42,439 bases of DNA from Campylobacterota bacterium (GCA_013153685.1 JAADDX010000036.1:1-42439); one strand, 5' to 3'. Counted from the first letter of the stretch, positions 17,412-26,149 are shown. Translations and numbers: made by a program. The notes: generated by a model not told the origin, from the sequence alone.

Positions 17412-17693
17412 ATGTTTAATAACGAACAATTAATGTCTATGTTAGAACAATTCAAAAATACATTAGCAAGTGAAGATAAAGTATACACAACATCAAGTGG
17501 GGGTGGCATGATTCAAGTAAGCATCAACGGTAAACTAGAAGTAACCGACATTACCATAGATGATAGTTTACTAGAAGATAAATCATCATTGCAAATACTC
17601 CTAATGAGTGCTATTAACGATGCGATTAAAATGGCGTTAGAAGATAAACAAGCACAAGCGATGAATTTATTTAGCGGTGTAAATATGCAATGA
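17412..17693 (+). CDS. ybaB: YbaB/EbfC family nucleoid-associated protein
   Basis: A 93-residue small DNA-binding protein that forms tweezer-like dimers. It shows the family hallmarks: a helical N-terminus (MFNNEQLMSMLEQFKNTL), GGGMIQVSINGKLEVTDITIDDSLL and a C-terminal helix with INDAIKMALEDKQAQAM. It is slightly shorter than the E. coli form. The gene is first in a coupled operon and its TGA overlaps the PDZ gene's ATG. The same neighbour order (YbaB, PDZ protein, IspA) occurs in Campylobacter jejuni, which supports both the identity and the phylum call. The start has AAGGAG upstream. Confidence 0.93.
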   Translation: MFNNEQLMSMLEQFKNTLASEDKVYTTSSGGGMIQVSINGKLEVTDITIDDSLLEDKSSLQILLMSAINDAIKMALEDKQAQAMNLFSGVNMQ

Positions 17694-18364
17694 AAAAATT
17701 GCTATTTTTGCCTATTTTGGCGTTGGGGATAACTTATCCGGATTTTTCTTTGTGTTATAAACGTTATAAGAAATATACAATTATCCCTATTAGCAAATAC
17801 TATTCAGTAACCGCACAAAAGCCTACCAAATATGTAAAATACGACGAGGATTTGGGGCTTTATTTGATTAAAACTTACAATAAAAAGTATATCCATTTTA
17901 CCAAATCACACATGGGTGTATGGTTGGCTAGTATCACCAAAGATACCGTGTATTCCGGAAATTACGCCTCATATCAGCATGATGTATATAAACCGGCGAA
18001 ATTTTCTACCAAAACAAGTGCTGGTAGTATAATGACGGATATTTTTTGTAATCCCGTGGGAATTGGCGTAAAGGGTGGATTTCTGACTAAGCGATATATT
18101 TACAAATTCATCACCTCAAAACCACCTCGCAAAGATTTCTTGAAATGGATGGGGATTATTTTTAATCGACAGTTGATTATTACTAAGATACTACCTGATT
18201 CACAAGCAGCAAAGCGATATTTATCAACAGGAGGTAGGATAGTAAGGATTAATAACCATCCGGTATATACAATTTGGGATATCAAAAAATACCTCCATCC
18301 AAAGAAAAACTACATCACTATTTTGCAAGATGGATTTGCATTTACGATAGAAGGATACAAATGA
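17690..18364 (+). CDS. periplasmic PDZ-domain protein of unknown function (Campylobacterota-type)
   Basis: A 224-residue protein with a probable signal peptide (MKKLLFLPILALGITYPDFS). It has a basic Tyr/Lys-rich central region and a C-terminal PDZ-like domain (about 160-224: IITKILPDSQAAKRYLSTGG and RIVRINNHPVYTIWDIKKYL). No protease catalytic domain is visible. The gene between ybaB and ispA in Campylobacter jejuni encodes a comparable periplasmic protein of unknown function. It overlaps both neighbours by ATGA, so it is translationally coupled. Cys residues at about 22 (FSLCYK) and 121 (FCNPVG) could form a disulfide. The role is unknown. Confidence 0.8.
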   Translation: MKKLLFLPILALGITYPDFSLCYKRYKKYTIIPISKYYSVTAQKPTKYVKYDEDLGLYLIKTYNKKYIHFTKSHMGVWLASITKDTVYSGNYASYQHDVYKPAKFSTKTSAGSIMTDIFCNPVGIGVKGGFLTKRYIYKFITSKPPRKDFLKWMGIIFNRQLIITKILPDSQAAKRYLSTGGRIVRINNHPVYTIWDIKKYLHPKKNYITILQDGFAFTIEGYK

Positions 18365-19218
18365 TTAACTTTGAGAAGTTTTTAAAATCACATTTAATTA
18401 CCAATCCCTCTTTCCATCCGTTTTTTCAGCAAGCAACAAATGAGATGTTGTTAGCCGGTGGAAAGAGATTTCGTCCGATGTTATTGCTTAGTATTGTGCG
18501 TCAGTATAATTCTTTGTTGATTGATAGTGCGTACTATGCGGCATTAGCGATTGAGATGATTCATACTTACTCTTTGATTCACGATGATTTGCCGGATATG
18601 GATGATGCTTCTTTAAGAAGAGGGCATCCGACTTTGCACACTACTTATGATACGCCGACTGCTATTTTAGTGGGCGATGGACTTAATACGTATGCGTTTT
18701 ATTTGCTTAGCATCTCTCCTCTAAGTAGTGATACTAAAATAGACTTGATCAAAGAACTAGGGCTTGCTGCTGGACTTGAGGGGATGGTATTGGGTCAGGC
18801 TATAGATATTTATTTTGAAGATAAAGAGTTGCAATTAGATGAAGTGGAATTTATGCATATCCATAAAACAGCCAAATTAATTGCCGCAAGCTTGAAGATG
18901 GGGGCTATTATTGTCAATTTACCTACGGCAATACAGAGCCAACTATATGATTTTGGTATCAAACTTGGGTTGTTGTTTCAGGTCCAAGACGATATTTTGG
19001 ATGTGACATTAGATGAGAGTGAGGCTGGAAAGGATACGAATGCGGATGGAGATAAAAATTCATTTGTTAAACTCCTTACATTACCAAAAGCGGTAGAATA
19101 CGCTGATAGGCTAGCTAGTCAATTACAAAGTGAATTTGAGCAATTCGATACTCAATTACAGCTCGCTCTTGAAGAGATAATAAAGACATATCTTTATAGA
19201 CATAAGGCGATGTTGTGA
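18361..19218 (+). CDS. ispA: polyprenyl (geranyl/farnesyl) diphosphate synthase
   Basis: A 285-residue all-alpha prenyltransferase that extends DMAPP/IPP to C15 or longer for undecaprenyl and quinone precursors. Conserved features are GGKRFRPMLL (33-42), the first Asp-rich motif HDDLPDMDDASLRRG (74-88), HIHKTAKLI, and the second Asp-rich motif FQVQDDILDVT (about 210) followed by GKDTNADGDKNSF. The start is ATG 18361 within ATGA at the stop of the PDZ gene. An in-frame upstream extension exists but would overlap that gene by 90 bases. The ispG gene in this window feeds the same isoprenoid pathway. Confidence 0.94.
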   Translation: MINFEKFLKSHLITNPSFHPFFQQATNEMLLAGGKRFRPMLLLSIVRQYNSLLIDSAYYAALAIEMIHTYSLIHDDLPDMDDASLRRGHPTLHTTYDTPTAILVGDGLNTYAFYLLSISPLSSDTKIDLIKELGLAAGLEGMVLGQAIDIYFEDKELQLDEVEFMHIHKTAKLIAASLKMGAIIVNLPTAIQSQLYDFGIKLGLLFQVQDDILDVTLDESEAGKDTNADGDKNSFVKLLTLPKAVEYADRLASQLQSEFEQFDTQLQLALEEIIKTYLYRHKAML

Positions 19219-19952
19219 TTATTGCACTATATAATATCAAAGGTGGAGTAGGGAAGACTTCTACTACGATAAATCTTGCTTATAATGCTTCTAAGAAATA
19301 TAAAGTATTGGTGTGGGATTTGGATCCACAAGGTGCGAGCACGTTTTTTTTGGACCGAAAGGTAAAAGATGATAATTTTGTTAGCAAAGTAGAAAAAAAG
19401 GGGATAAGGAAATTTATCAAATCTACTCATCACAAAAACATCGACTTGATTCCGGCTGATTTGTCTCTTAAGGATATCGATAGACATTTAGAAGATGATA
19501 AGATGTTTAAGACATTACTTAAAGATATTAAAAAAGATTATGATTATATATTTATAGATTCACCTCCTACCCTCTCAATCATTTCCCAAAATATATTCAA
19601 AGTAAGTGATGTGATTTTGATACCGACTATTCCGACTATTTTGTCTGTTAGGACATACAATCAGATCGTAAAATACTTTAAGAACTATACCAAGAAAAAA
19701 TATATCTTTACGTTCTTATCTATGGTAGATAAGAGGAAGAAGATGCATTTAGATATCGCCAAAAAAATCTTAAAACTCCCAAAAAAACAAATCCTCAAAA
19801 CCCCTATTTATGACTCTGCGATTGTGGAGAAGATGGGTGAGGAACTCAATCCGGTGGAAATTTTTGCTCCTTATAGTGAGAGTGCCAAAGCATATATTCA
19901 ATTGTGGCAAGAATTGCTGGAGAAATTAAAAACACTAAAGGAGAAAAAATGA
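19215..19952 (+). CDS. orphan ParA-family ATPase
   Basis: A 245-residue ParA/Soj-type ATPase. It has the deviant Walker A KGGVGKT (residues 9-15), A' motif [10 protein letters not shown], and Walker [14 protein letters not shown]. The final third matches the ParA fold ([27 protein letters not shown]). No parB or parS site is seen nearby. It lies between ispA and apt with 4-base overlaps on both sides (GTGA and ATGA). ParA relatives without ParB often position protein complexes rather than DNA. What it positions is unknown. The start is GTG 19215, required to include the whole P-loop strand. Confidence 0.87.
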   Translation: MIIALYNIKGGVGKTSTTINLAYNASKKYKVLVWDLDPQGASTFFLDRKVKDDNFVSKVEKKGIRKFIKSTHHKNIDLIPADLSLKDIDRHLEDDKMFKTLLKDIKKDYDYIFIDSPPTLSIISQNIFKVSDVILIPTIPTILSVRTYNQIVKYFKNYTKKKYIFTFLSMVDKRKKMHLDIAKKILKLPKKQILKTPIYDSAIVEKMGEELNPVEIFAPYSESAKAYIQLWQELLEKLKTLKEKK

Positions 19953-20470
19953 TAGAAGAACTGTTAAAACAAACCATAAGAACTATTCCAAATTTCCCAA
20001 AAGAAGGGATTATGTTCAAAGATATTACAACACTACTTAACAATCCTTCGGCTTTTAAGCAATTGATTGACTTTTTGTATGAACGTTATAAAGATAAGAA
20101 TATCGATTATGTAGCCGGTATTGAGAGTAGGGGGTTTATATTTGGTAGTGCACTCGCTTATGCTTTAAATGCCGGATTTGTACCAATTAGAAAAAAAGGT
20201 AAATTACCCTACAAAACCGTGAGTAAACGGTATGAATTGGAGTATGGGTATGATGAGATTGAGATCCATGTAGATGCTTTTAGACCTAATTCAAATGTTT
20301 TATTAATTGATGATTTGATTGCTACTGGAGGGACTGCCGCAGCGGCTGTAGAACTTATCAAAGAAGTGGGTGCAAATGTGGTAGAGGCTTGTTTTATTAT
20401 TGAGCTTACGTGTCTAAATGGAAGAGATAAGATTAACGCTGAAGTGTTTAGTATACTAAAAACAGAGTAG
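19949..20470 (+). CDS. apt: adenine phosphoribosyltransferase
   Basis: A 173-residue purine-salvage enzyme (adenine + PRPP to AMP + PPi), cytoplasmic. Markers are [55 protein letters not shown] and the PRPP loop [20 protein letters not shown]. The start is ATG 19949 with AAAGGAG 7 bases upstream, overlapping the ParA stop by ATGA. A longer in-frame start inside the ParA gene would add 15 residues with no family similarity. It is embedded in the ybaB-fetB operon. Confidence 0.96.
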   Translation: MIEELLKQTIRTIPNFPKEGIMFKDITTLLNNPSAFKQLIDFLYERYKDKNIDYVAGIESRGFIFGSALAYALNAGFVPIRKKGKLPYKTVSKRYELEYGYDEIEIHVDAFRPNSNVLLIDDLIATGGTAAAAVELIKEVGANVVEACFIIELTCLNGRDKINAEVFSILKTE

Positions 20471-20473
20471 CCG

Positions 20474-21280
20474 ATGGAATTTTTTAGTGAACTTGAGAAG
20501 TTATTTGCACTTGATGATTTGCATACCAAGCTTGAAGCATCACAACAATTCATCACAAATTTCCACAATGGCGTATTTGATTATAATCATCATTTGCCAA
20601 TTAAGACATTTAGACCTACATACGAGGCTTTTTGTGAAATAGTGCCTCCACAAAAAGTGCCACGTAGAGGATTTGGAGATATTAAAAAAAGAGCCTATTT
20701 AATCCATGCAATCGCTCATATAGAGTATAGTGCTATTGATTTGGCTTTTGATGCTTGTTATAGGTTTAGAGAGATGCCTATGGAATTTTATCAAGATTGG
20801 ATTGAGGTGGCTGATGATGAGATCCGTCATTTTAATATGATTTGTGAATTACTCAATGAGATAGGGTATCAATATGGGGATATTCCGGTGCATAATTCCC
20901 TCTATCAAGCAAGCATAAATACGCCAAATTTGATAGAGAGAATGGCTATTGTGCCGCGATGGCTAGAAGCCAATGGCTTGGATGCAAACGAACAAATTAT
21001 CCACAAACTACAAAAATACGATGATAATTTAGCTAAAAAGCTTATAGATAATTTGTATGTAATATTGCAAGAGGAAATATCACACGTCCAAAAAGGGGAC
21101 AAATGGTTTAAATGGGCTGCCCAAAAAGAAGGTTATGATCCCCAAAGTAAATATTTTGAGATAGTTAATAAATTTTACAAAAATATCAAAAAACCGCATA
21201 TCAACATCAAAGCCCGCATGCAAGCTGGATTTAGCTGTGGGGAGCTTCAACAACTCTCTAAAAATAAAATAGAGTGCTAG
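20474..21280 (+). CDS. DUF455 ferritin-like protein
   Basis: A 268-residue protein of the DUF455 family, predicted to have a ferritin-like four-helix diiron fold. Candidate metal ligands appear in HAIAHIEYSAIDLAFDACY, EVADDEIRHFNMI and ILQEEISHVQKGDKWF, i.e. paired ExxH-type motifs. The conserved VPRWLEANGLDAN region is also family-specific. The biochemical role is not established; the fold suggests an oxidase, hydroxylase or iron-related activity. It begins 3 bases after apt and ends 1 base before fetB, an iron-export-type permease, which is weak circumstantial support for iron handling. Confidence 0.88.
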   Translation: MEFFSELEKLFALDDLHTKLEASQQFITNFHNGVFDYNHHLPIKTFRPTYEAFCEIVPPQKVPRRGFGDIKKRAYLIHAIAHIEYSAIDLAFDACYRFREMPMEFYQDWIEVADDEIRHFNMICELLNEIGYQYGDIPVHNSLYQASINTPNLIERMAIVPRWLEANGLDANEQIIHKLQKYDDNLAKKLIDNLYVILQEEISHVQKGDKWFKWAAQKEGYDPQSKYFEIVNKFYKNIKKPHINIKARMQAGFSCGELQQLSKNKIEC

Positions 21281-21281
21281 C

Positions 21282-22004
21282 ATGCATTATTCATTTTTGG
21301 TAAGTTTCGTATTAGTATTGATTGTGCTTTTGTATTCTTACAAAGCCGATTTAGGTATTTCTACTCAACTTCTCAAAAACTCCATCCGAGCTTTTGTGCA
21401 GTTGAGTATTTTGGGGTATTTTTTAGTCTACATTTTTCAAATTCACAATTTTTATATTTTATTGGTAGTGATTTTTGCAATGATTGTATATTCTGCATAT
21501 ATTGCCAAAAATCGAGTAGAAGTGCCATTTAAGATTGCTTTTGTTAGTATATTTTTATCTACTGTTATTGTGTTGGGATTGGTTGTAGCTTTGGGTATTA
21601 TTTCCACTAATGCTAATGAATTTATCCCTATTGGTGGGATGGTAGTTGGAAATAGTCTAAATACTTTTACTATTAGTATAGATAGATTAAAGCGGGAAAT
21701 ATCTTTGCAAACAGAGCTTATTGAGGCTTATGTTGCACTTGGTGCAAGTATTAAGCAAGCATACTCGCAACTCCAAAAACAAGCCATTAAAGCTAGCTTA
21801 ATCCCTACGTTAAATATGCTACAAACTATCGGAGTTGTAGCTATTCCAGGTATTACTACCGGTATGTTGCTTGCGGGGGCAGACCCCCTAATTGCAGTGA
21901 GTTATCAATTGGTGATTATTTATATGCTTGTGAGTATCAATCTATTTAGCAGTTTATTTGGAGTGCACTTTTTTACCTATCAATTACGCTCACACCGCTT
22001 CTAA
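21282..22004 (+). CDS. fetB: UPF0014 / FetB-like ABC permease
   Basis: A 240-residue integral membrane protein with about seven TM segments and the UPF0014 landmarks: QLLKNSIRAFVQLSILGYFL, GGMVVGNSLNTFTISIDRLKRE and AIPGITTGMLLAGADP, the last being the cytoplasmic coupling region. E. coli FetB pairs with the ATPase FetA and has been linked to iron export and peroxide tolerance. No FetA-type ATPase is adjacent, so the partner must lie elsewhere. It is the last gene of the operon and its 3' end overlaps the convergent ilvN by 32 bases. Confidence 0.87.
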   Translation: MHYSFLVSFVLVLIVLLYSYKADLGISTQLLKNSIRAFVQLSILGYFLVYIFQIHNFYILLVVIFAMIVYSAYIAKNRVEVPFKIAFVSIFLSTVIVLGLVVALGIISTNANEFIPIGGMVVGNSLNTFTISIDRLKREISLQTELIEAYVALGASIKQAYSQLQKQAIKASLIPTLNMLQTIGVVAIPGITTGMLLAGADPLIAVSYQLVIIYMLVSINLFSSLFGVHFFTYQLRSHRF

Positions 22005-22434
22005 CTATCTCAATTGGGTTATATCGTTTAATCCCTTTGATAAAATTATCGATTCTAGCAGGTCTATCGATAATTGTTGCGACGATAAAATCATCACTTA
22101 CATTAGAGATGCTACCGTTGTAACATCTAGCTAACGCGTCAATATCGCTTAGTGAGTTTTCAATAGGAAATTTGACCATAGCCATCTCTTTTTCGATGAA
22201 ATTATCACTCTCGATGACTTTATACACAGGCACTAGCTTATTTAGCTGTTTTGCTATTTGTTCAAATACATGCGGTTCACCTTGTGTGGCGATAGTCATT
22301 CTTGAATAATTACTTTGAGGGATTGGAGCAACTGTAAGTGAATCGATATTATATCCTCTTCCGGCAAATAAATTTACTACTCTTGCCAACACTCCATGTT
22401 CGTTTTCTACAATTACTGATAATATCTTTTTCAT
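21973..22434 (-). CDS. ilvN: acetolactate synthase small (regulatory) subunit
   Basis: A 153-residue regulatory subunit with an N-terminal ACT domain (ILSVIVENEHGVLARVVNLF, AGRGYNIDSLTVAPI) that binds valine for feedback inhibition, and a C-terminal ALS_ss_C domain (FIVATIIDRPARIDNFIKGI and KRYNPIEIVRSGV). The length is typical. It starts 3 bases after the large-subunit stop, so the two form an operon. The end overlaps fetB tail to tail. Confidence 0.95.
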   Translation of the reverse strand: MKKILSVIVENEHGVLARVVNLFAGRGYNIDSLTVAPIPQSNYSRMTIATQGEPHVFEQIAKQLNKLVPVYKVIESDNFIEKEMAMVKFPIENSLSDIDALARCYNGSISNVSDDFIVATIIDRPARIDNFIKGIKRYNPIEIVRSGVSVIDR

Positions 22435-22437
22435 TGA

Positions 22438-24153
22438 CTATCCTTTATTTTCTATTGCTTTTGGGTCGTGATATTCTACAATTGTATTACTCAAGCTCTC
22501 TCCAGCTGGAACCATTGGCAATACGATCTCTCTTCTATCTATAATCACATCTATCATCACTGGCACAGGTTGTTTAATAGCGTCGTTTAATGCTTGGATA
22601 AATTCTTCTTTTGTTTTTACTCTATATCCTTTACCTCCGCATGCTTGTGCTAATTGAACAAAATCAGGTTGGATTGATAAGTCGGTCTCAGCTAGCCTAT
22701 CATCATAAAACATAGTTTGCCATTGTCTTACCATCCCTAGGTAGTTGTTATTTAGAATGATGTTAATTACCGGTAGTTTGTATTCGTATGCGGTTACTAA
22801 CTCTTGAATATTCATAAGAATACTTCCATCACCGCTGAAATTTACTACTATTTTATCTTTTTTAGCTCTTTTAGCACCTATGGCCGCTGGAAATCCAAAT
22901 CCCATCGTCCCAAGACCCCCACTTGTAATAAATTCTCTTGGATATGTGAACGGATAATATTGTGCTGCCCACATTTGATGTTGTCCTACATCGGTTACTA
23001 CAATCGCTTTATCTGCTAAAATTTCCCCGGTTTTTTGGATAACCCATTGAGGTTTTAATACTTTGTCGCTATCATGGAAAGATAGTGGATGGAGTTGATT
23101 GTATCTCTCTACAATATTTCTAAAATAAGCATATTGTTCCGGATCGATTTGGGATTTGATAAGAGGCATCATATCTTCTAATACGTTTTTTAAATCACCT
23201 ACGATTGGATAGTCTGCATGCACAATCTTAGAGATGCTAGTAGGATCGATATCTATATGGATGATTTTCGCATCTTTTGCAAACTCATCAAGCCTTCCAG
23301 TTACCCTATCATCAAATCTCGCCCCAAGTGAGATAATCAAATCCGCTTCAGCCATTGCCATATTAGCTGCATACGTTCCATGCATCCCAACCATTCCCAA
23401 ATTCAATGGATCATCATATCTTAATACTCCCTTTGCCATAAGTGTCTCAACAGCTGGGATTTGTGTAGTATGCACAAATTCACGCACCAATGTTGCACTA
23501 TTAGATAAGATAGCCCCACCACCTATGTATACTAGAGGTTTTTTAGCTTGTTTGATCGCTTCTACTGCTTTTTTGAGTTGTCGTTTATTTCCTTTGGTAT
23601 TTGGTTTGTATGTTTTTAAATCCACCTCTTTTGGATAGACAAACTCGGTCTTGGCTGCTGTGACGTCTTTTGGGATATCTATATGCACCGGTCCAGGTCT
23701 TCCACTTTTGGCTAAATAAAACGCTTCTTTGATAATATAAGCCAAGTCTTTGACATCTTTTACTAGAAAATTGTGCTTAGTGCACGGTCTTGATATACCA
23801 ACGGCATCGATTTCTTGAAATGCATCTGTCCCAATTAGTCCAGTAGGCACTTGCCCAGAAATTACCACAAGCGGTATTGAGTCTGTATATGCAGTCGCAA
23901 GTCCGGTTACACCGTTTGTAAATCCTGGTCCACTTGTGAGAAATGCTACTCCCACTTTACCCGTAGCCCTTGCGTATCCATCAGCCGCATGGACAGCTGC
24001 TTGTTCGTGGCGTGTTAGAATGTGTTCAAAAGAATCTTGTTTATAGATCTCATCATATACATTCATAATAGCCCCACCAGGATAACCAAATACTACCTCT
24101 ACACCCTCTTGTATCATACTCTCAATTACGATTTTCGCACCGCTCATTTTCAT
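22438..24153 (-). CDS. ilvB: acetolactate synthase large (catalytic) subunit
   Basis: A 571-residue ThDP-dependent enzyme that condenses pyruvate to acetolactate (or acetohydroxybutyrate), the first common step of branched-chain amino acid synthesis. The catalytic Glu is E50 in HILTRHEQAAVHAADGYARA. The central FAD/Rossmann domain contains LISLGARFDDRVTGR. The ThDP/Mg motif is NFSGDGSILMNIQELVTA through NNYLGMVRQWQ. The start is ATG 24153 with AAAGG 7 bases upstream. It is followed directly by ilvN. The upstream region has the recurring extended -10 promoter; I could not identify a convincing leader-peptide attenuator. Confidence 0.96.
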   Translation of the reverse strand: MKMSGAKIVIESMIQEGVEVVFGYPGGAIMNVYDEIYKQDSFEHILTRHEQAAVHAADGYARATGKVGVAFLTSGPGFTNGVTGLATAYTDSIPLVVISGQVPTGLIGTDAFQEIDAVGISRPCTKHNFLVKDVKDLAYIIKEAFYLAKSGRPGPVHIDIPKDVTAAKTEFVYPKEVDLKTYKPNTKGNKRQLKKAVEAIKQAKKPLVYIGGGAILSNSATLVREFVHTTQIPAVETLMAKGVLRYDDPLNLGMVGMHGTYAANMAMAEADLIISLGARFDDRVTGRLDEFAKDAKIIHIDIDPTSISKIVHADYPIVGDLKNVLEDMMPLIKSQIDPEQYAYFRNIVERYNQLHPLSFHDSDKVLKPQWVIQKTGEILADKAIVVTDVGQHQMWAAQYYPFTYPREFITSGGLGTMGFGFPAAIGAKRAKKDKIVVNFSGDGSILMNIQELVTAYEYKLPVINIILNNNYLGMVRQWQTMFYDDRLAETDLSIQPDFVQLAQACGGKGYRVKTKEEFIQALNDAIKQPVPVMIDVIIDRREIVLPMVPAGESLSNTIVEYHDPKAIENKG

Positions 24154-24201
24154 AAAAAAGCCTTTATAAAAAGTTTTAAGCTATATAGCTTGAATTGTGT
24201 A

Positions 24202-24207
24202 ATTATA
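24202..24207 (-). promoter_or_regulatory. ilvB: -10 box upstream of ilvBN
   Basis: The minus strand reads AGTTTTGGTATAATTACAC, the recurring extended -10, about 50 bases before ilvB. The rest of the 150-base gap to the divergent glycosyltransferase is AT-rich with no other clear element. Confidence 0.65.
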
Positions 24208-24302
24208 CCAAAACTTTGTATTTTACCAAAATCTTATTTTTTGCAAAAATATTTAGTAAAAGTTTGTTTTTTTGATACAATGCCAAGTAAAAAGGAATTG
24301 TT

Positions 24303-25388
24303 TTGAAAATAGCTATTGCATGTGATTGGTTGAGTAGTTATAACGGTGCTGAGAGATGTATAGAGAGTTTTGTAAATTTATATCCTGATAGTCAACTTTA
24401 TACGTTGGTTGATTTCTTGCAAAATAGGGATTTTATCCAAAACAAATCCACCCATACCTCTTTTATCCAAAATTTGCCACTCGCACGGAAATATTTCCGT
24501 TATTACTTACCTTTATTTCCGTATGCAATTGAAAATTTTGATTTGAGTCGATACGATATTATTTTGTCTTCTTCTCATTCAGTAGCCAAAAACATCCTTA
24601 CACACTCTTTGCAAACGCATGTGTGTTATTGTCATACACCGATGCGTTATGCGTGGGATTTGTATTTTGAATATATCAACCAAACCAATCCACTAGTTAA
24701 AAATATACTCAAACTAGTCTTACATAAGATTCGGATTTGGGATGTAGTAGGTGCAAATAGAGTGGATTATTTTATTGCCAATTCACATTTTATTAGTAAC
24801 AGAATCAAAAAAATCTACAACAAACCCTCAAAAGTGATATATCCACCAGTAGATGTGGATAAGTTTGAATATTGCGATAAAAAAGAGGATTATTATATCA
24901 CCGTTTCACGATTGGTGCCATATAAAAGGGTGGATTTAATAATCCAAGCCTTTAATCAAACTAATAAAAAATTGATCGTAGTAGGACAAGGAGAGATGCT
25001 AGATGAACTAAAATCGATAGCTAATAGTAATATCGAATTTAGCGGCTATGTGCCGCATAAACAAATGGTGCAACTACTCAAAAAAGCCAAGGGCTTTGTT
25101 TTTGCGGCATTGGAGGATTTTGGTATTAGTGTGGTTGAAGCATTGGCATGTGCTACTCCTGTAATTGCTCTAAATAAAGGGGGAACTAAAGAGAGTGTGA
25201 TCCCATCTGTAGGGGTGTTGTTTGATAAACAAGATCCCCAAGACTTACTAGATGCTATTAATCGCTTTGAGAAGATAGAGTGGGATTATCCGCACATTCG
25301 TAATTATGCTTTGTCGTTTGATAGGAAAGTGTTTGAGGCTAAAATCAAGGAGTTTATTGACAATATTTCATATACAACATCCTCTTAA
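24303..25388 (+). CDS. GT4-family glycosyltransferase
   Basis: A 361-residue GT-B fold glycosyltransferase. The N-terminal acceptor half begins KIAIACDWLSSYNGAERCIE with CYCHTPMRYAWDLYF. The donor half carries YYITVSRLVPYKRVDLIIQAF and the GT4 signature EDFGISVVEALACATPVIALN with KGGTKESV. GT4 enzymes of this type often add mannose or other sugars to polysaccharide or lipid-linked acceptors; the sugar here is unknown. The start is TTG 24303 with AAAAAGGA about 7 bases before. It stands alone, not in a sugar cluster, and runs convergent to yidD where yidC would normally lie. Confidence 0.87.
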   Translation: MKIAIACDWLSSYNGAERCIESFVNLYPDSQLYTLVDFLQNRDFIQNKSTHTSFIQNLPLARKYFRYYLPLFPYAIENFDLSRYDIILSSSHSVAKNILTHSLQTHVCYCHTPMRYAWDLYFEYINQTNPLVKNILKLVLHKIRIWDVVGANRVDYFIANSHFISNRIKKIYNKPSKVIYPPVDVDKFEYCDKKEDYYITVSRLVPYKRVDLIIQAFNQTNKKLIVVGQGEMLDELKSIANSNIEFSGYVPHKQMVQLLKKAKGFVFAALEDFGISVVEALACATPVIALNKGGTKESVIPSVGVLFDKQDPQDLLDAINRFEKIEWDYPHIRNYALSFDRKVFEAKIKEFIDNISYTTSS

Positions 25389-25400
25389 ATGCTTCCATAC

Positions 25401-25706
25401 TTAATCTATTTTTTTGATAAGATAATAAATCCCATCCTTAGCAGTAGGGACTAGGAAATATCGAATCGGTATTTTTTGGTAAGTAATATTAGATGGAGTA
25501 AATTTGATAGTAGGATAATCTATCCCTCCCCGAAAGAGCTGATTGCACCGCATAATTCTTGTAATTGTTTTTAGTGTGGCATTTGGAATATTGTCGTTTT
25601 CAAACACCCATTTTGAATATTCACTACAACTTGGATAATATCGACAATTATTTCCAAGTATAGGTGATATGAATTTTTGATAAAAATTTATAACCTTGAT
25701 AAACAT
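25401..25706 (-). CDS. yidD: membrane protein insertion efficiency factor YidD
   Basis: A 101-residue protein with the YidD core: [30 protein letters not shown] and IMRCNQLFRGGIDYP. It is a small amphipathic, membrane-associated protein that assists insertion with YidC. The start ATG 25706 overlaps the rnpA stop by 19 bases, the usual rnpA-yidD arrangement. About 25 residues follow the core, slightly more than in short forms. The usual next gene, yidC, is missing; a convergent glycosyltransferase ends 12 bases away. Confidence 0.94.
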   Translation of the reverse strand: MFIKVINFYQKFISPILGNNCRYYPSCSEYSKWVFENDNIPNATLKTITRIMRCNQLFRGGIDYPTIKFTPSNITYQKIPIRYFLVPTAKDGIYYLIKKID

Positions 25707-25996
25707 CTCAAAGCATCTTTTTGGAGTTGTTGAAAACCGAAGTCTTTTGTAGCGGGCTTAGCCAAGAAGATGTGCCAACCCGATCGTAATTTTGCCTCTC
25801 GTGCAATAGCCCTAAAGCGTCTTTTGAGTTTGTTTCTTACAACAGCATTTCCGACTTTTTTTGATACTACAAAACCAAATTTTAATTCATCATTGGGCAA
25901 AGATATCACAGTCAAAGACTTGCTATAACATCTTTTCCCTTTTTTATATACTAGATCAAATTCCGTTTTTGTTTTTAATGTGATTAAACCGCTAAT
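25688..25996 (-). CDS. rnpA: ribonuclease P protein component, probable non-canonical ATT start
   Basis: Protein subunit of RNase P, which matures tRNA 5' ends. The RNR-type motif is clear ([16 protein letters not shown]) with [12 protein letters not shown] before it. The first standard start in frame (TTG 25915) would drop the conserved N-terminal part encoded upstream: [20 protein letters not shown], the substrate-groove strand and helix. The frame is open back to a TAG inside rpmH and contains no ATG, GTG or TTG before 25915. ATT at 25996 has AAAGG 10 bases upstream and gives 102 residues, a normal RnpA length; ATC at 25984 is the alternative. Either the gene starts at ATT/ATC or a start codon was lost by error. 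Confidence 0.7.
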   Translation of the reverse strand: MSGLITLKTKTEFDLVYKKGKRCYSKSLTVISLPNDELKFGFVVSKKVGNAVVRNKLKRRFRAIAREAKLRSGWHIFLAKPATKDFGFQQLQKDALRCLSRL

Positions 25997-26118
25997 CTTT
26001 TTCTACCTTTAGCTCTTCTTCTATTGATAACTTTTCTTCCGTTTTTAGTTTTCATTCTTGCTCTAAAACCATGTGTTCTTTTTCTTGATACGTTACTTGG
26101 TTGGTATGTTCTTTTCAT
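25984..26118 (-). CDS. rpmH: 50S ribosomal protein L34
   Basis: A 44-residue L34 reading [32 protein letters not shown] and [12 protein letters not shown], an essentially canonical sequence. ATG 26118 follows AAGGAGACCTA. It is followed on the same strand by rnpA, whose probable start overlaps its 3' end, as in most bacteria where rpmH-rnpA-yidD lie near the replication origin. I see no dnaA or DnaA-box cluster in the window. Confidence 0.97.
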   Translation of the reverse strand: MKRTYQPSNVSRKRTHGFRARMKTKNGRKVINRRRAKGRKRLAV

Positions 26119-26149
26119 TAGGTCTCCTTGAGAAAATTTTTAGTTTGGA

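Noticed and set aside
18274-18360. 29-residue N-terminal extension of ispA
   Set aside because: It would overlap the PDZ gene by about 90 bases in another frame, while ATG 18361 gives the normal start with ATGA coupling.
19215-19952. ParA gene as chromosome partition locus
   Set aside because: No parB follows and no parS-like palindromes were noticed; the gene is embedded in a metabolic operon.
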